From: Sambucus nigra
Lineage: Eukaryota; Streptophyta; Magnoliopsida; Dipsacales; Adoxaceae
Length of the DNA: 64,000 bases
Direction: 5' to 3'
Assembly: GCA_949130495.1 (NCBI GenBank)
Contig: OX422213.1
Coordinates: 204,717,660 to 204,781,659, forward strand
Numbering within the stretch: position 1 is the first letter of the stretch; each line of letters starts with the position of its first letter. Under the pieces are notes generated by a model, which was given only the letters and a program-made list of their open reading frames with translations, made no database searches and was not told where the DNA came from. Shown here in pieces: positions 12,250 through 23,899 of the stretch. Position numbers and translations under genes: made by a program.

Positions 12250-13153
12250 TTATTTTCTTTCACAGGTAGCCTAGTTGAACAAGCAGTGCTCAAGCAGGCC
12301 AGTTGGTGTCTCTTAGGAGTTTTGGTTTTGTGGCTGAGAGACAAGGCTTTTTGAGAAAGCTCAACCACTTGGCACTTGAAGATGGAGAGAATAATAGTAA
12401 AGGGAGCCCTGGGAATCACTCAAGAACTTACATAGCGAATACTTCATTATAACTGAAGTGAGTAGCCAAGAGGCTTCTCATAAGAATAAACACTTTTACA
12501 AAATGGTTTTAGAGAGGGTGGCCCTCAAGGTCACTCTCAGGTTTTACAAAGTTTGCACAACCACTTACCGTTTGAAAGTATATTTACCAAATCACATATT
12601 TTGTCACCGTTAGGAGATTTATTTGCGTTTTGACTTTAGTTTGCACCAGATGTCGTCTGTTAGAAGGGATAGACGATTACAAACAGATAGGGACAAAAGG
12701 TACATTGCAGACCTTATGCCTCTAATCCCTCTCATATTTGGCGCCCAAAAGTGCCATGTTGTCCCTAGTATGAACCTATAAATAGGACCCTTTGGTAAGG
12801 TCAAGCAGATGAGAAAAACTCAAATTAACACTGTTACTCTCCCAAATATGTACCAGACCTAGTATTCTCTCTTTTATCTCTATCTAAGTGCTAAGTGCTT
12901 GTATCTTCACTCCCATAATTATATCCATAATTCTTAGGAGATATTTCTCTCCAAGTTTTTCATTACTATTTATGAACTTCTTCTCTTTGCAGGAAGAGGT
13001 CATAACATTTTCTCCATTTTACTAGAATTAGAAAGTTTTCTTATATAGCTGCTCTTGAGACTTTGAGCACCTTGAAGACAGAGTCCATTGGAGTGGGTCA
13101 CGCCTCACCCTTTTCCAGTTTTTGATAGATCCCAGTACAAATACCCTCCTACA
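12250..13153 (+). repeat. 5' LTR, 3' part, of the Tat/Ogre-like element
   Basis: The LTR closes at CCTCCTACA, immediately followed by the PBS. It contains a TATA box at 12777 and a pyrimidine-rich leader. Its left edge is not determined because no second copy is in the window, and it could begin anywhere from about 11600 to 12620. Confidence 0.5.
12777..12784 (+). promoter_or_regulatory. TATA box in the 5' LTR
   Basis: TATAAATA in the context GAACCTATAAATAGGACC fits a plant TATA box about 370 bases before the LTR end. It would drive the genomic RNA of this element. Confidence 0.6.
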
Positions 13154-13173
13154 TTTGGCGACTCCGTGGGGGA
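13154..13173 (+). promoter_or_regulatory. primer binding site of the Tat/Ogre-like element
   Basis: TTTGGCGACTCCGTGGGGGA directly follows the LTR end. The TGGCGACTCC core is the type reported for Ogre elements, which are said to be primed by tRNA-Arg. The tRNA assignment is from memory and unchecked. Confidence 0.7.
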
Positions 13174-13188
13174 GGCATTCTTATTGCC

Positions 13189-14013
13189 ATGGACAAAGAG
13201 GGTTATAATGTTTCTAAGCAGCTAGTTTTTGAAGACACTCTCGCTGGTAATGGAGTTCAGAGCGACCATACCACTTAAGAAGATGTGGTGGTGAGAGGAG
13301 TTAGATCACCCGCTCCTCAGGCAGGGCAGACCTGTATAGCGGAAACAATGATGATGGAAGGTAATAACTTGACGAGCATGTTCTTTGAATTTATAAAGAA
13401 AAAAAAAGTTGATTTGGGAAGTTTGAGTCAATCTTGTGACACACCAGTGGTGGTTCCCTCTAGAGGGGCGGCACCTACAGTAGCAGCAATAATAGAGGTG
13501 GATCTGCCACGGAAGGAGGTATTGGAGAAAGTATCAACACCAAGGAGTTCACCAACAACGAAGAAAGTTAGTTTGGAGGAGTCTCCCTCCAAAGCCATTA
13601 CTATAGAACAAGTGAAGAAGCTGCTTTTCTCTCAAAGGGAATCCTCTCATTTGTATGAGATTCTTCAAAACCCCTACCCAGAAGGCGTCAATGAGAATCC
13701 ATACCCAAAGGGGTACATTCCACCAAAGTTAATTAAGTTTAATGGAAAATGAGAACCACCTACCAGCTCACCACTATGGCACAAAAAATATGGTTGTAGA
13801 ATATGATGAAGAAGGAACTCATGAGATCGAAGAAGGGAGGAGTAATGAGAAAGTATGTGAGGAATGGTTGGGTTACCTAGATAGAAAAGAGAAAGAAGAC
13901 GCATGGGGTGAGAAAGTAAACTCCCAGGAAGGAAGAGCTTATGTGATACTTCCCATTGATGAAGGGGGACATCTGAAGCAGAGTGCTTGTGCAATGCGCA
14001 AACGTATGAGGTA
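13189..14013 (+). pseudogene. reduced gag remnant of the Tat/Ogre-like element
   Basis: The frame starts with MDKEGYNVSK at an ATG 16 bases after the PBS. It meets a TAA at 13276, then stays open from 13285 to 13752. It contains a low-complexity Pro/Ser segment and ends in YPKGYIPPKLIKFNGK, which looks like the start of the conserved gag domain. The frame then breaks and continues as an acidic stretch (13742-14014) not recognised as capsid. Most of the capsid and zinc knuckle appear deleted. Confidence 0.55.
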
Positions 14014-14204
14014 GAGTTAGACTCAGAATGTGCAGTCATAGAATAGAATCCAAAGTTTAAATGGCTATTCGATCATATAGAGATAAAACATGACACTTGC
14101 ACAACCATCACGAAAAGGATCATAGAGTTAGTGAGACAGTGAGGGGATTCCGCTCTAAGTTGGAACGAGACCATTAGAAGGCAATCAAAAGGTAAACCTC
14201 TAAG

Positions 14205-14786
14205 GTGGTCTTATCAAAGGCTGATAGAAAGGTTTCTTATTTACACAACTTCCCCTCTTATGTGATAACTCTCATAAATAAAATCAGCTTCCCTAGGGAA
14301 CTCATGGATGGAGGAGTGTCCATTAACATCATGCCAATTAACAAGATGTATGAAACACGCACTTCTAAGGAGAAAATCGTGCTGATATCATTAGTAATTT
14401 TTTGTTTTGACAATGCTGGGATGCATTTCATTGGGTATGTGAATGTGGAAATAAAGTTGGGAAATTTTACATCCCACGTCAAGTTTCATATCATCAACGC
14501 CAACACCATCTATCATCTCTTGATTGGGCGGGTATGGATGCACAACCATAGAATTGTGCCCTCAACGTTTCACAAATGTGCAAAAGCAAACATCCTTGGG
14601 ACAAAGATCATGATAAAAGCAACTGAAAGGCCATTTTTGATGGAAGAAGCTCACCTGGTAAATGAAGCTTTCTATAAAGAGTTGGATGTGGAAATAAGAG
14701 ACTTGAACAAAAGATTAGAAAAGCCTTGCATGGATGAAGGAAGTGTTAAGCCCAAAAATTCTATACATGAAAGATTGGTCTCATGA
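14205..14786 (+). pseudogene. aspartic protease of the Tat/Ogre-like element
   Basis: An open stretch of about 193 codons. It has the active-site motif MDGGVSINIMP (Asp-Gly-Gly where Asp-Ser/Thr-Gly is usual) and a long beta-rich segment. The LLIGRVWMHNHRIVPSTFH signature closes the domain. It would mature the Gag-Pol polyprotein. The frame is open here, but the flanks are broken, so only a fragment could be made. Confidence 0.8.
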
Positions 14787-15089
14787 GTGATCACCCCAGA
14801 TAAGAAGCTAAAGAGAAAAAGGAAACTTGAGGTTGAAACTCGACCTTCTCAAACTTGTAAGAAAATAGTGCTACCAGATGAAAAGGTGATCTATCACTTA
14901 TAATGGTTTGCGCAGGTGGTGTTCTGGGATGAAAGTGTCGATGTGGCACCAAAATGTTTTGTGATTGATGAGTCCCACAGCGTTGAGCATATAGAGGATC
15001 CTGAAGAGGCACTTGAATGCATTCAAGATGGACCAAGAGAGCAGTTGTAGGAGCTGGAAGAATTAAACATGGGAGTAGAGGCAGGAGAT

Positions 15090-16395
15090 GAGAGACCAAT
15101 CTTTATTTCTAAAAAATTAAACCCCAAATAGAGGGAGAAGATTATCAACTTACTCAAAGAGTTCATAGATGTGTTTGCATGTAAATACATTTAAAGGCTT
15201 GGTATAGATCCAAAAGTGAGTTCCCATAAATTGAATGTTTTGCCTAATGCTTTACCTGTCAGGCAAGCCACCCGCACATATAAGGCTGAGTTAGACCTCA
15301 AGATTAAGGCAGAGGTAGAGAAGTTATTAGCAGCAGGGTTCATTGGGCCCATCCAGTATCCCATATGGATTTCAAGCATTGTGTAAGTTGCTAAGAAGGA
15401 TAAGAAGCATATAAGAATATGTGTAGACTCCATAGATTTAAACCAGGCCTGCCCAAAGGATAATTTCTCGCTTCCCAATATTGATAGCTTGGTAGATGCC
15501 ACTGAAAGCCATGAAATGTATTGTTTCATGAATGGGTATGTTGGCTATATCTACATTTGAATGGATCCAACTAATCTAGAGAAGACTTCTTTTTGCACAC
15601 CCTTGCGGAACTTCCACTACACAGTCATGCCATTTGGGCCGAAGAATGCAGGTGCCACATATTAAAGAACAATTATGGCCATATTTCATGGCTTGTTTCA
15701 TTATATATTGGAATTTTACGTGGATAACCTGGTGGTGAAGTCCAAAAAGGAAATCATGCACATTTAAGACCTACGGTGGGTGTTCGAAAGGTGCCACAAG
15801 TAGAAGATGAGAATGCAGCCCTCAAAGTATGCCTTCAAGGTAACAGTGGGGAAGTTTTTGGGTTTTGTGGTGATCGGGCATGTAGTGAAGGTGGATAAAG
15901 AGAAAAGAAAGGCAATTTTAATAATGCCACCTCTGAAAAGTCAAAGATAACTCAATATTTTCTTGGGGAAGGTTTCTTACCTAAGACATTTTATACTTGC
16001 TCTGGCAGAGGTGACCCTCCCTTTTGCTCCTTTGATGAAGGAGGAGGCCACGTGGATTTGGGGCGAAGAGAAAAAGAAAACTTTTGAGAGGATAAATGAG
16101 GTGTTCACCCCCCTTAACGATGGTGCCACCAGAAGTGGGTGCACCTTTGTTGCTCTACCTGAGATCAATGAAAAGATCGACAGGAGCTTTGCTTGCTCAA
16201 GAGAAGTCGAGAATAGAAAGTCCAGTATACTGCCTATCGCGAGTGATATCAAGTACCGAGTCTAGGTACATCAGTGTAGAGAGGCATTATCTTGCCTTGG
16301 TATATGTTTACCAGAAATTGAGACACCAGCCGCTAGCATTCACAGTCCATATTATCATCAAGTGTGATCCTATCAAGTACCTTCTGGCATGAAAA
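15090..16395 (+). pseudogene. reverse transcriptase and first RNase H of the Tat/Ogre-like element
   Basis: RT blocks include KAEVEKLLAAGFI, CVDSIDLNQACPKD, a FHYTVMPFGPKNAGATY motif and the catalytic box FYVDN, in which the second aspartate of YVDD is asparagine. The thumb is followed by HFILALAEVTLPFAPL. The first RNase H lies at about 16090-16395 in another frame (GALLAQE, ERHYLALVYVYQKLRH, KCDPIKYLLA). Stops lie near 15132, 15195, 15387, 15560, 15664 and 15766. It is inactive. Confidence 0.85.
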
Positions 16396-16581
16396 ATATT
16401 AGTGGGGAAAGAAGTGAGGTGGTTTTGGATCTTGTCGCAGTATGATTTAAAGTGCGTAGTCCCAAAAGTTATTAAGAGACAAGCTATAGATGATTTGTTA
16501 GCCCATTCTCTAAGCCAGAATTTTGAACCTCCAAATGAAGAACTGCCAGGTGAGAATTTATAAGCCTTCCTAGCAGAAGAG

Positions 16582-16850
16582 ATGGAGGAGTGGAGAATGG
16601 AATTCGATGGCTATTGCGCCCAAGGGACAAGTTGGGCTGGTATCATCCTCTCAAATGGAAAGGAGAAGATTACTCTCTCCTTTAAGTTGGGTCTCAAATG
16701 CTCAAATAACGAAGCTGAGTATGAGGCTCTCATTCTAAGTTTGCTAGATGCTTTGAGAAGGGTAATCAGAGTGTTGTGCATATGAGGGGAATCCAACTTG
16801 ATAATAAAACAAGTTAATGGAGAGTTCGCACTCAAAATGCCAACCTTTAT
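16582..16850 (+). pseudogene. second RNase H of the Tat/Ogre-like element
   Basis: The archaeal-type RNase H motifs are MEFDGY (first Asp) and CSNNEAEYEALILSL (Glu). A GESNLIIKQ block follows, in which the expected Asp is Glu, after a stop at 16783. Placement between the first RNase H and integrase identifies the Tat lineage. The rest of the tether to integrase (16850-17204) is frame-shifted and only weakly recognisable. Confidence 0.75.
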
Positions 16851-17209
16851 CCATATAAATATATCATCTAGAGGTTACTTAGCCAATTCCTAAAAGTGAC
16901 AATTGAGAGACACCCCCAGACACAGAATAGACATCCAGATGCAGTAGCCACCATAAATCAAAAGCTACAAATGGAAGAGCTAGAAGCTACCATCACAGTA
17001 CAACGGAGGACATTGCCAATGTTAGTGACATCGTTGTTCCCAAGTGAAGATCCAAATGATTGGAAGTACCCTATCATCAAGCAACTAGAAATAAGAGAAG
17101 GAAAAATAAAGATGTCTGATCTTGCAAACTACAACCTGCTCCATGGGACAATCTATTCCACCAGTCATGGGGGGTTCTTATCAAGATGTGTGGGGGAAGA
17201 GTAACTAAG

Positions 17210-18626
17210 GGAGAGACGGACATCAATGCATGAAAAGAATTACGGGGATACTGATATCCCTCTTTACCACCGGTTGCACCGGGGGGCGATATTATTGGCC
17301 CTCCATGTGTTCGGAGGTCACTTGTCTGGAGCAGGGCTGCTTAAAGTGTCGGACTCCATTTGATCAGCCAATCGAAGATAATTTTGTAGAAGAGTTTAAG
17401 GATTAGAGGCAGCCATATGTATCTTACCTCTGGGCTGGAGAACTATCGACGGAAAGGGAAAACATAATTTATTTGAAGAAGAGGCCGGCCCTCTTCTACT
17501 CAGTGGAGGGGATCTCTACGAGAAAGGGTACAATGATAAGGCACTAAAGTCTGCGGTCAAAGGGGACGTTGGAAAGGTGCTGAGGGAGGATCATGAACCC
17601 TATCAGATAGGGGAGCTAAATTGTATGACTAGTTGATGACGTTAGGATATTATTGGCCAATAATGGAGGCTGATTTGATCTAGCATGTGAAGAAGTTCAC
17701 GGCATGCCAAGTGCATGGCAATATGGTGCATTCCCCACCAGTCAGTCAACAGATCCTACCAGCCCCTACCCCTTCCATATTAGGGCGTTTGACTTTATCA
17801 GTAAGATCACCCCTGCCTCTCATGGAAAAGCATTCATTTTAGTTTCTACAGAGCTATTCACTAAGTGGGTAGAAATAATACCTCTAAGGAGAGTAACTGC
17901 CCAAGTGGTGACACAGTTAATCAGAGAGTACATCATCAGCAGGTTCGGTATCCAAAAGGTGATCCTCACAGACAATGGGAGGCAATTCGTATGCAAAGAG
18001 ATGGGGTTGCTGACAGACAAGTATAAGATTATGCACAACAGTTCAACCATTTTATATCCAAAAGGGAATGGCCAAGCAGAGGCCATAAATAAGATCTTAA
18101 TCAACATTTTTAAGAAGATGATGATAAATATGTCGGGAGCATGGGATGAAAAACTACCGACGGTTTTATAGGCCTATAGAACTTCGAAAAGGAAGCCGAC
18201 GGGGTTTACCCCATTCTCATTGGTCTGTGGGACCAAAGTTGTCCTACTGGTAGAGTTAGCGGTACCTTCAGTTAGAGTGTATTTAAGTCACAACCTTTTA
18301 CTAGATCCTCAACATGTGCAATTGGAGGCGCTGGATGAGAATAAAGACAAGGCCAAAGAGAACTTCAAGGTCTACACCCAATAACTTTCTCGGGCTTATG
18401 AGAATTTGGTTAAGCCTGGAGAACTCCGGGTGGGGGACTTGGTCCTGCGGGCATCCACTCTCCACCTACGAATCATGTCAACATCTAAATTCAAGCTGAA
18501 CTTGGAAGGCCACTTTATGGTGTGAGGAGTAGGCAAGTCAGGTTATTGCCAAATCTCCGAGCCAGAGAGTGAGTGTCTAGAGTCCATCAACTGTAATAAG
18601 TGGTTGAAGAGGTACTATGCCTAACC
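17210..18626 (+). pseudogene. integrase of the Tat/Ogre-like element
   Basis: A linker with NFVEEFKD and ELSTERENIIYLKKR precedes a YYWPIMEADLI / TACQVHGNMVHSPP zinc-binding end near 17650-17730. The core has AFDFISKI (Asp), VILTDNGRQF (Asp) and YPKGNGQAEAINKI (Glu), so all three catalytic residues are present in the open stretch 17704-18171. A C-terminal domain with LRVGDLVLR follows and ends near 18620. Stops before and after the core prevent a full protein. Confidence 0.85.
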
Positions 18627-19095
18627 CTTGACAAGATTCATTTCTTTGAAAGTTTGAACAGCCTACTCTAAGTGCAGAAAAGTTTTTTTGTAAAGATATT
18701 TTATGATCACACTCTTTGTAAGAAATACAAACTCTGGCTACAATGAAGAAAATGAATACTTGTGATTTTTGGCCAGCACTTGAAATTTTGTGCATGATTT
18801 ATTTACCTACATTATGCGGTGGGTACACTAGATTAATGTTTTCGTTTCTTGAAAGGACGGTAAAACCCTCTAAAAAAGATTGAACAAATTTTGTAATCCT
18901 AAAAATTAGAAGAGGGTCTAAGACACAAGGAACTTTCCTCATTATACTTGGGGTATGTGTATCCCAAAGCTAAAGTATAGTCAGTAAAGTCCCTACATAC
19001 ACAAAAGTTTAAATGTCGCACAGATCAACAAGGGGTTGTCCTCTTAATAATAAAAAAATATTATTATTTTTTCCCATTGATTTATAATCTAAGAA
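18627..19095. other. spacer between the Tat/Ogre-like pol and the CACTA element
   Basis: AT-rich, with no recognised gene. It may be the 3' untranslated region or degraded 3' LTR of the preceding element, but no PPT or LTR start was found. The CAA just before 19099 is the left target duplication of the CACTA element, and the host sequence continues at 22445. Confidence 0.5.
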
Positions 19096-19098
19096 CAA

Positions 19099-19225
19099 CA
19101 CTACACCTAAAAGGGCAAATTGTTACCTTTCAGCTGACCACCCTTGTCACTGTCAATGACCGTGAAAACCTTATAACCTACCACGGTCAAAGACAGTGAC
19201 ACGTCTGTGACAAATTTGTCAGTAA
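19099..19225 (+). repeat. left end of the CACTA element with subterminal repeats
   Basis: The TIR is followed by GTCACTGTCAATGACCGTGA and CACGGTCAAAGACAGTGAC, an inverted pair of the subterminal motif. In this superfamily such motifs bind the TnpA protein, so these are likely TnpA sites. Confidence 0.8.
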
Positions 19226-19351
19226 AAAAACCCTCCCTCTTCATTTTTCCCACCGTTTTCACTTCCCTCCCATTTTCTCTCTCTACGATTGTGCTCTCTC
19301 TCTCGTTATGGTTTTCAGGTTAGTTTCTTATCTCTTTCTCTTTCATTTGTA

Positions 19352-19545
19352 TATATGTGTGTGTGGTGGGGGGAGGGGGATGGGGGTATGGGTTGGTGTG
19401 TGTGTGTGTGTACGCACGCGCAAGTGTGTGTGCGCATGTGTGGTGGGGGCGGGGGGTAGTGGGGCAGGGGGTATGGTGTGTGATGTGTGTGTGTGCGCAT
19501 GTGTGTCTGTGCGCGGTGGTGGGGGAGGGCGGTGGGTGGGGGTGT
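19352..19545 (+). repeat. GT/G-rich low-complexity tract
   Basis: TG dinucleotide runs alternate with GGGGG and GCGGGGGG runs for about 190 bases inside the CACTA element, upstream of its gene. Open frames here on both strands are low-complexity artefacts. Confidence 0.85.
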
Positions 19546-20309
19546 TGAAATTAATTTTTAATTTAGGACTTGAAATTAATTCTTAGTTGGGATTGAAATT
19601 AATATATATTGTTAAATATTGTTTCTATATTTTTAATTTATTCTTAATTTACTGACATTATGAATCTTGTTTCTATATTTTTATTTAGGTTTGAAATTGT
19701 TAATGTTGAATTAATTGAGTAGATGAATTAGAAGGAGTACGGGATACACATTTGTTGGTTTGTTGTTCATGTTGGATTATATTGGACGTATGTGGTTGGA
19801 TATGGAAGTAGGTTGTTTAATTTTTTTTAAATCCTTAATTTAATACACATTTGTTGGTTTTACTCAGAGTATATCAACAACGAGCCATGGTCAATCATCC
19901 TACATGCTCCAAAGCATCTAAACATTAGTGTCGATGACTTGGTTTCTTCTACCGAATATCAAATTCAGTGCTTATGATAACCTGAAGTTGAAACAATTAT
20001 TAGATTTGTAATACGTATTCCAATTATTGGACATTAGTTTAATGCTTTTAATTCATTTGTACTTGATCGGTTTACTTCATCTAATGTTTAGATTTAATTC
20101 TTAAGCATTAATCCAGAGTCCATGTCTAGTGGGTGTATTATTCTAGTGTTTTATTATTATCAGACATCAGTTTAATGCTTTGAATTCATTTGTACTTGAT
20201 CAGCACATCGCAATAATTCAAATTTTCCAGTGTTTTGTTATAATATGGTTAGTGCTTTGTATTCTTCTAATTCATTTGAATTTGTACTAATAACAATAAT
20301 TTTTATAGA

Positions 20310-21869
20310 AAATGTATTCTTTAGGGCTTGGCGATAGCGGAGGCGACGAGGGCTCCTCAGCCCCTAGGCTCCTAAAATGAGGCAAATTGGGAGCGGTGGT
20401 TAAGAACATGACGGGTCTATTGTCTAGATCCCCCGAGTTGGTGAAGTTGATTATCGTCCTGGGGTACACTAGTTGGAAGGAGGTGCACATGAGCTCAAGT
20501 TGGTTGTTTGGGCAGCACTACATGTAATGTATTTATATTTCAATTTCAATTTATATTTATTAGCAACTAACACTTACTTTCCTTTTGTTTTGTATTTATT
20601 TGATAGGAACAATTCAACCTGCTCCCACATCTCCGCAATTCCATTATGGAGAAGTTGAGGGAAAAACATAAGACATGGAAGAAGAATTTACGGGCTCGAT
20701 ACTTTGGGAAGACCCGGGACCCCATTCTTAGACTACCTGAGAACGTCCCGCTGAAGGAGATGATCAAATTGGCACAGTGGCAGAAGTGCATCGATAATGA
20801 GATTGAGGATTGACAATTGGCATCTTGCTAACCGGGGAGGGAAAACCGGGGGAAAAAACTGATGTGCACTACTCCGATAGAACATTTTACGCCGAGGTGG
20901 AGCATAGGATGGTAAGTTTTTATTTTTCTATAATTATAGTTTTATGTTATTCTGAATTATTTTATTTTGTGTTACTAATTTTGCATTATTTTATTTCAGG
21001 GGATAGAGAGTGGCCCTGAGGGTCGGCCACATAGGCTCGATGCCTATGTGGAAATTTGAACGAAGAAGGGCAATGACAAGGAGGTGTCCCTGAGCGTCGC
21101 GAACTCGATTGGAAGTTATAAGTATTTCATTTTTGTTAATTGCGTTATTATTTTTATATTTACTTAATTAACTAATTGTATTCTTCTTTTCATTTCAGGC
21201 AAAACTAAAGGAAGTGCATGAGTCGCAGTATGATATCGACAAGGCATCTTTGTCTATGGGCGCACTCATCCAAGTGCTCGGCGCTGATCACAAAGGGAGG
21301 ACTAGGGGGTGAGATCGAGGGTGGGGAAGTCTAGGATCACTGGAAGGGAGACGAGCAATACTAGGTTAGCTCGTTAGGTGGGCACGCATGACGAGAATCT
21401 ATCAAGGTTGGTGGCAATGATCCTAGATATGTACGCCTTCGTGAAGCATTCGTTGGGGAAGGGGAAGGGGAAGGAGAAGGAGAGGGTGGTGGAGGAGGAT
21501 GAGGACAAGGACGAGGATGTGGATGTCACTGCTTCATCACCGATACGTGTGGACTCGCCGCATGATGATGATCTAGTTCCCATCTTGACTTCCATCAAGC
21601 GACCTATCACAACACGCGATTGGGCGAGCATGTTCTTTCACGACATATATGATGATCAACCGATAGAGAGGGGGTTGAGGGACCCGACATTCCTCCTAGG
21701 TATGCTGGTTAATGGACGTCCCCTTCAAGACATCGAGGCCAGGGTGATCGTCACGCATGTGATTACTGAAAAGGATAACTCCGCATTGTGGTTACGCGAA
21801 CAATGCGACGTGATTCATATTGATGGGTGTCTCAATGTGTATATCGTTTGGCCTGTTTTCCTCCTCTGA
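20310..21869 (+). pseudogene. TnpA-like Ptta/En/Spm family gene of the CACTA element
   Basis: Exon-like blocks in order are: MYSLGLGDSGGDEG at 20311; a block at 20608-20812 with HLRNSIMEKLREKHKTWKK and LPENVPLKEMIKLAQW; a block ending EVEHRM before a GTAAG donor near 20911; GRPHRLDAYVEI after a TTTCAG acceptor near 21000; and, after another TTTCAG at 21199, KLKEVHESQYD with VLGADHKGRTRG. The last block is typical of the plant Ptta/En/Spm family. A C-terminal frame (21378-21869) has a KGKGKEKE basic-acidic run. Stops in several exons suggest decay, although unrecognised introns could explain some. TnpA binds the subterminal repeats. Confidence 0.7.
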
Positions 21870-22154
21870 CCTACCCCAGACTCTGTGCAGTGACATTTTT
21901 TGTATCTATTTTATTTGGACACTTGGATTAGATTTATATTGTTTTGATTTGTTACATTTTGGTTTGGATATAGATTGTATTTTTATTTTATTTGGATATG
22001 GAATTATATATGCGATGATTTGGTGTATTCTTTCTATTTTATTTGGATATATGGTCTTTGAACATGTAAAATTTTGCTATAACAGGTACAAATATACTGC
22101 TGGGCAGTGGCAGTGGCCATACTGTCTAGCATATATTTTTTTTTAATTTTGCCC

Positions 22155-22441
22155 AGATTTGTCACTGTCATTGACCGTGACATGTTCATGACAAACACAC
22201 TTGTTGTCACGGACCTATTACGGCCAATGAACGTGACAATTTTATAGGGGTTATCACAGTAATTGACCGTGATAGGACCGTGATAGGACCGTGGAAATCT
22301 AATGAACTTATCACGATCAATGACCGTGATAAATCCGTGATAAAAAAGTTGTCACCCCCATAATTATCACGGTCATAGCCCTTGACAAGATGGATTTATC
22401 ACGGTCAATGACCGTGACAATATGACAATTTTGGTGTAGTG
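22155..22441 (+). repeat. right end of the CACTA element with dense palindromic subterminal repeats
   Basis: About eight variants of TCACGGTCAATGACCGTGA or its half-sites are packed into 290 bases and end in the TIR. The right end is much richer in the motif than the left, as is often seen for CACTA elements. Confidence 0.85.
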
Positions 22442-22485
22442 CAAGTTCTAACTTATGTTCTAAAGAATTACGAGCCTGAATGAAT

Positions 22486-23690
22486 AAGAATGGTAAGGGT
22501 TTCCACCTGCCCGATAGATTGAGTTCGTGATTTATTTGGTCCCCGGTGCGACGCCTATTACTAAGGCACCCTACTGAATGGCTCCTATGGAAATGACCAA
22601 ATCAAGGATTTGTTAGAAAGGATTCATTTGGCATAGTACTTTGCCTTCTTTTTGTGAAAAAGCGAGATAGTTTACTACGGTTGTATGACAACTACAGTGA
22701 GTTGAAAAAGGTAATAGTGAGGAACAAATATCCTTTATTGAGGATTGATGATCTATTTTATCAACTTCAGGGTGCTTCGTTCTTCTCAAAGATTGATTTG
22801 CGTTCGGGTTACCATCAGTTAAGGGTACATGATGAGGACGTGCCGAAAACTGCTTTTCTGACTTGTTATGGTTCCTACGAGTTTAGAGTCATGCCATTTG
22901 GGTTGACTAATGCCCCAACTGTATTCATGCATTTGATGAATCGGGTGTTTAGGCCATATTTGGATTAGTTCATCATCATCTTCATCGATGACAACATGAT
23001 TTATTCACGGACCGATGAAGAGCATGCTGAGCACTTGAGAGTTGCACTCCAGATGTTACGAAAGCATAAGTTGTATGAGAAATTCCAGAAATGTGAGTTT
23101 TAGCAGAGAGAAGTTTAGTTTTTGGGCCATGTAGTCTCCTAAATTGGATTATCAGTGGATTCAAAGAAGGTGTCAGTAGTCTTGGATTGGAGATAACCCA
23201 CTACGCCTACTGAGGTTTGCAGCTTTTTGGGTTTGGTCGAGTATTAACGAAGATTCACTTGAGGGTTTTCCAAGATTGTAGGGCCATTGAAAGAGTTAAC
23301 TCAGAAGGGAATTCAATTTGTAGTTAATGAGAGATGTCAACATTCCTTTGATACTCTCAAGAATAAGCTGACTTCAGCTCTAGTTTTGGCTCTACCTAGT
23401 AGTGGGGTTGAGTATTTGGTATACACCGATTCGTCCTTACAGGGACTAGGTGGAGTGTTAATGAAATAAGAATGTCCTACTACATATTTTTCTCAGAATT
23501 TGAAACCCCAAAAGGGTAACTATTTGACTCATGATTTGGAGCTAGCGGCTATAGTGTTCGCACTACACGTCTGGAGACATTATTTATGGGGCGAGAAGTT
23601 TAGGATCTTTAGTGATTATAAAAGTCTTTATTACTTGTTCACACAAGGATTTGAACAAGAGACAACGATGATGGTTTTAGTTTATTAAGT
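22486..23690 (+). pseudogene. chromovirus reverse transcriptase and RNase H
   Basis: RT motifs are [57 protein letters not shown] and the catalytic FIDD box near 22987. RNase H follows with YTDSSLQGLGGVLM, YLTHDLELAAIVFALHVWRHYL and FSDYKSL. The open stretches are 22654-22968, 23287-23469 and 23500-23688, separated by single stops mostly in the same frame, which indicates point-mutation decay. It is inactive. Confidence 0.9.
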
Positions 23691-23899
23691 ACTACTAGTT
23701 TACGATCCAGTATCATCCAGAGAAGGCCAATGTGGTAGCGTATGCCTTGAGTTGGTGGCCTAGTGGTAGTTTTTCATCTCTACAGTTAGTCGACATGGGC
23801 TCAGTTTAGGTAATTGGTGAGTTAGCCGATGCCTTTATGGAAATGCTCACCGTGACTCTCGACATCCTCGTGTGTGTGATATGATCACAGTCGAAGGAC

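Larger units (their letters stand above)
12250..18626 (+). mobile_element. Tat/Ogre-like Ty3/gypsy retrotransposon, decayed
   Basis: The parts seen are the end of a 5' LTR with TATA box, a PBS, a short gag remnant, then protease, RT, RNase H, second RNase H and integrase. The LVWMH-like protease tail, the RGYYWP-type integrase blocks and the second RNase H place it in the Tat lineage, close to Ogre. The PBS differs from that of the element at 48990-61608. The left LTR edge and the 3' LTR were not found, so the limits given are only the recognisable part. Stops occur throughout pol. Confidence 0.75.
19099..22441 (+). mobile_element. CACTA (En/Spm) DNA transposon, 3.3 kb, TnpA-type gene only
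   Basis: It opens CACTACACC and closes GGTGTAGTG, a perfect 9-bp terminal inverted repeat beginning CACTA. Both sides are flanked by CAA, the 3-bp duplication expected of this superfamily (19096-19098 and 22442-22444). Both ends carry palindromic subterminal repeats built on GGTCAATGACC. Inside is one TnpA-like gene. No TnpD-type transposase is seen, so the element is probably non-autonomous, or is an autonomous element that has lost its transposase. Confidence 0.92.

Noticed and set aside
13674..14039. Minus-strand frame of 121 codons opposite the Ogre-like gag
   Set aside because: It has no recognisable domain and mirrors the sense gag region, so it is a shadow frame.
19308..19586. Open frames on both strands over the GT/G-rich tract
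   Set aside because: The predicted proteins are Cys/Val/Gly or His/Thr/Pro low complexity, caused by the TG and G runs.
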